From an uncultured Oscillibacter sp. (GTDB taxonomy: Bacteria > Bacillota > Clostridia > Oscillospirales > Oscillospiraceae): DNA of 64,000 nucleotides. Both the position numbers and the translations under genes were made by a program. The notes below the pieces were generated by a model that saw nothing but the letters and a program-made list of their open reading frames with translations, was not told the origin of the DNA and searched no databases. The stretch is taken from the NCBI GenBank assembly GCA_934574045.1, contig CAKTMK010000004.1, positions 20,117 through 84,116 of the forward strand, given 5' to 3'. Shown here piece after piece: positions 63,183-64,000 of the stretch (position 1 is its first letter; each line of letters begins with the position of its first letter).

Positions 63183-64000
63183 ATGAAAAAAGAACTGCCA
63201 AAGGTGTATGACCCCCAGCAGGTGGAGTCCCGCATCTATCAGAGCTGGATGGACGGCGGCTGCTTCCGCGCGGAGCCGGACCCCAAGAAAAAGCCCTTTT
63301 CCATCGTCATGCCCCCGCCCAACGTCACCGGCCAGCTCCACATGGGCCACGCGCTGGACTCCACGCTTCAGGATATCCTGACCCGCTTCAAGCGGATGCA
63401 GGGCTATGAGGCGCTGTGGCTCCCCGGCGTGGACCACGCCGGCATCGCCACCCAGATCAAGGTGGAGGAGGAACTGCGCGTCAAGGAGGGCAAGACCCGC
63501 TACGACCTGGGCCGCGAGAAGTTTTTGGAGCGCGTCTGGGCGTGGAAGGAGAAGTTCGGCGGCCGCATCGTGGAGCAGCAGAAGAAGATGGGCGTCTCCT
63601 GCGACTGGAGCCGCTCACGCTTCACCATGGACGAGACCTGCGCCAAGGCTGTGCGGGAGACGTTCTGCGACCTCTACGACAAGGGCATGATCTACAAGGG
63701 CAGCCGCATCATCAACTGGTGTCCCCACTGCGCCACCGCCCTGTCCGACGCGGAAGTGGAGTATGTGGACAAGCCGGGCCACCTGTGGTATATCCGCTAT
63801 CCGCTGACGGACGGATCCGGCGATCTGGTCATCGCCACCACCCGGCCCGAGACGATGATGGGCGACACGGGCGTGGCCGTCAACCCGGAGGACGAGCGGT
63901 TCAAGCACCTGATCGGCAAGACCTGCATCCTGCCCATCATGAACCGGGAGATCCCCATCGTGGGCGACGAATACTGCGAGATCGGCTTCGGCACCGGCGC
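63183..64000 (+). CDS. valS: valyl-tRNA synthetase (N-terminal part, cut by the window end)
   Basis: The first about 272 residues of a class I synthetase; the frame is open at the end of the window. The HIGH motif appears as PPPNVTGQLHMGHALD; LPGVDHAGIATQIKVE, then the zinc-like NWCPHCATALSDAEVEY and the start of the editing domain (ATTRPETMMGDTGVAV). SD AAAGGAG. It is second in the Val T-box transcript, 55 bp after the membrane protein gene. Confidence 0.97.
   Translation, partial: MKKELPKVYDPQQVESRIYQSWMDGGCFRAEPDPKKKPFSIVMPPPNVTGQLHMGHALDSTLQDILTRFKRMQGYEALWLPGVDHAGIATQIKVEEELRVKEGKTRYDLGREKFLERVWAWKEKFGGRIVEQQKKMGVSCDWSRSRFTMDETCAKAVRETFCDLYDKGMIYKGSRIINWCPHCATALSDAEVEYVDKPGHLWYIRYPLTDGSGDLVIATTRPETMMGDTGVAVNPEDERFKHLIGKTCILPIMNREIPIVGDEYCEIGFGTG

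Overview
The window is a GC-rich chromosome segment from a low-redundancy, monoderm Clostridia-type bacterium, most likely an Oscillospirales gut anaerobe of the Flavonifractor/Lawsonibacter/Oscillibacter sort. This assignment is inferred, not computed. It rests on strong SD sequences, three T-box leaders, the hprK-murB-rapZ-yvcK-whiA cluster, an ECF transporter module, SLH-domain proteins, and pyruvate carboxylase next to thrS. Most of it is ordinary core chromosome, with a few accessory patches.

Layout. 1-1229: carboxymuconolactone decarboxylase-like protein and aldo/keto reductase. 1316-2419: a type I-C-like CRISPR array of 17 repeats and 16 spacers, read on the minus strand, with leader-like sequence on its right and no cas gene in the window. 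2822-6473: an operon for a clostripain-like protease with an extreme Asp/Trp/Tyr tail, a membrane protein with a LURP-one-like C-terminus, and a lipoprotein. 6649-11250 (minus): a FlK-like thioesterase and potABCD polyamine uptake. 11370-13231: an RluC/RluD-type pseudouridine synthase diverging from yceD-rpmF. 13391-16437: der-plsY-gpsA. 16774-16962 (minus): rpmB, diverging from the long hprK operon.

17251-27676: hprK, ROK glucokinase, murB, rapZ, yvcK, whiA, a CAT-fold protein, a C_GCAxxG-type protein and dnaE, closed by a terminator. 27751-28062 holds a serine-recombinase relic. 28297-30900 (minus): a Met T-box controlling O-acetylhomoserine sulfhydrylase and MetA; MetA carries Glu111, which predicts acetyl transfer and matches its neighbour. 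31060-40779: RNA methyltransferase, ecfA1-ecfA2-ecfT, truA, a DUF5711-like protein, cvpA, a ClpE-like ATPase, a small Cys protein and a flavodoxin/ferredoxin fusion. 40933-42777: a tandem P-loop-type ATPase with a degenerated second half, and trmO. 42793-48678: Thr T-box, thrS (no TGS domain) and pyruvate carboxylase.

48936-52167: a TAXI-type TRAP transporter (binding protein plus fused permease). 52518-58518: an adaptor (MFP), MacB-like ATPase, MacB/FtsX-like permease and SLH protein in one operon, with an inverted repeat over its promoter. 58651-60455: a promoter and a short structured transcript ending in an intrinsic terminator, then an SLH-GH25 muramidase. 60772-62019 (minus): glyA. 62217-64000: a Val T-box, a small YcxB-like membrane protein, and valS running off the window end.

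The least explained items are the orphan CRISPR array with a retained leader, the structured leader or small RNA before the GH25 gene, the membrane protein between a Val T-box and valS, and the protease tail. I saw no complete new defence system.
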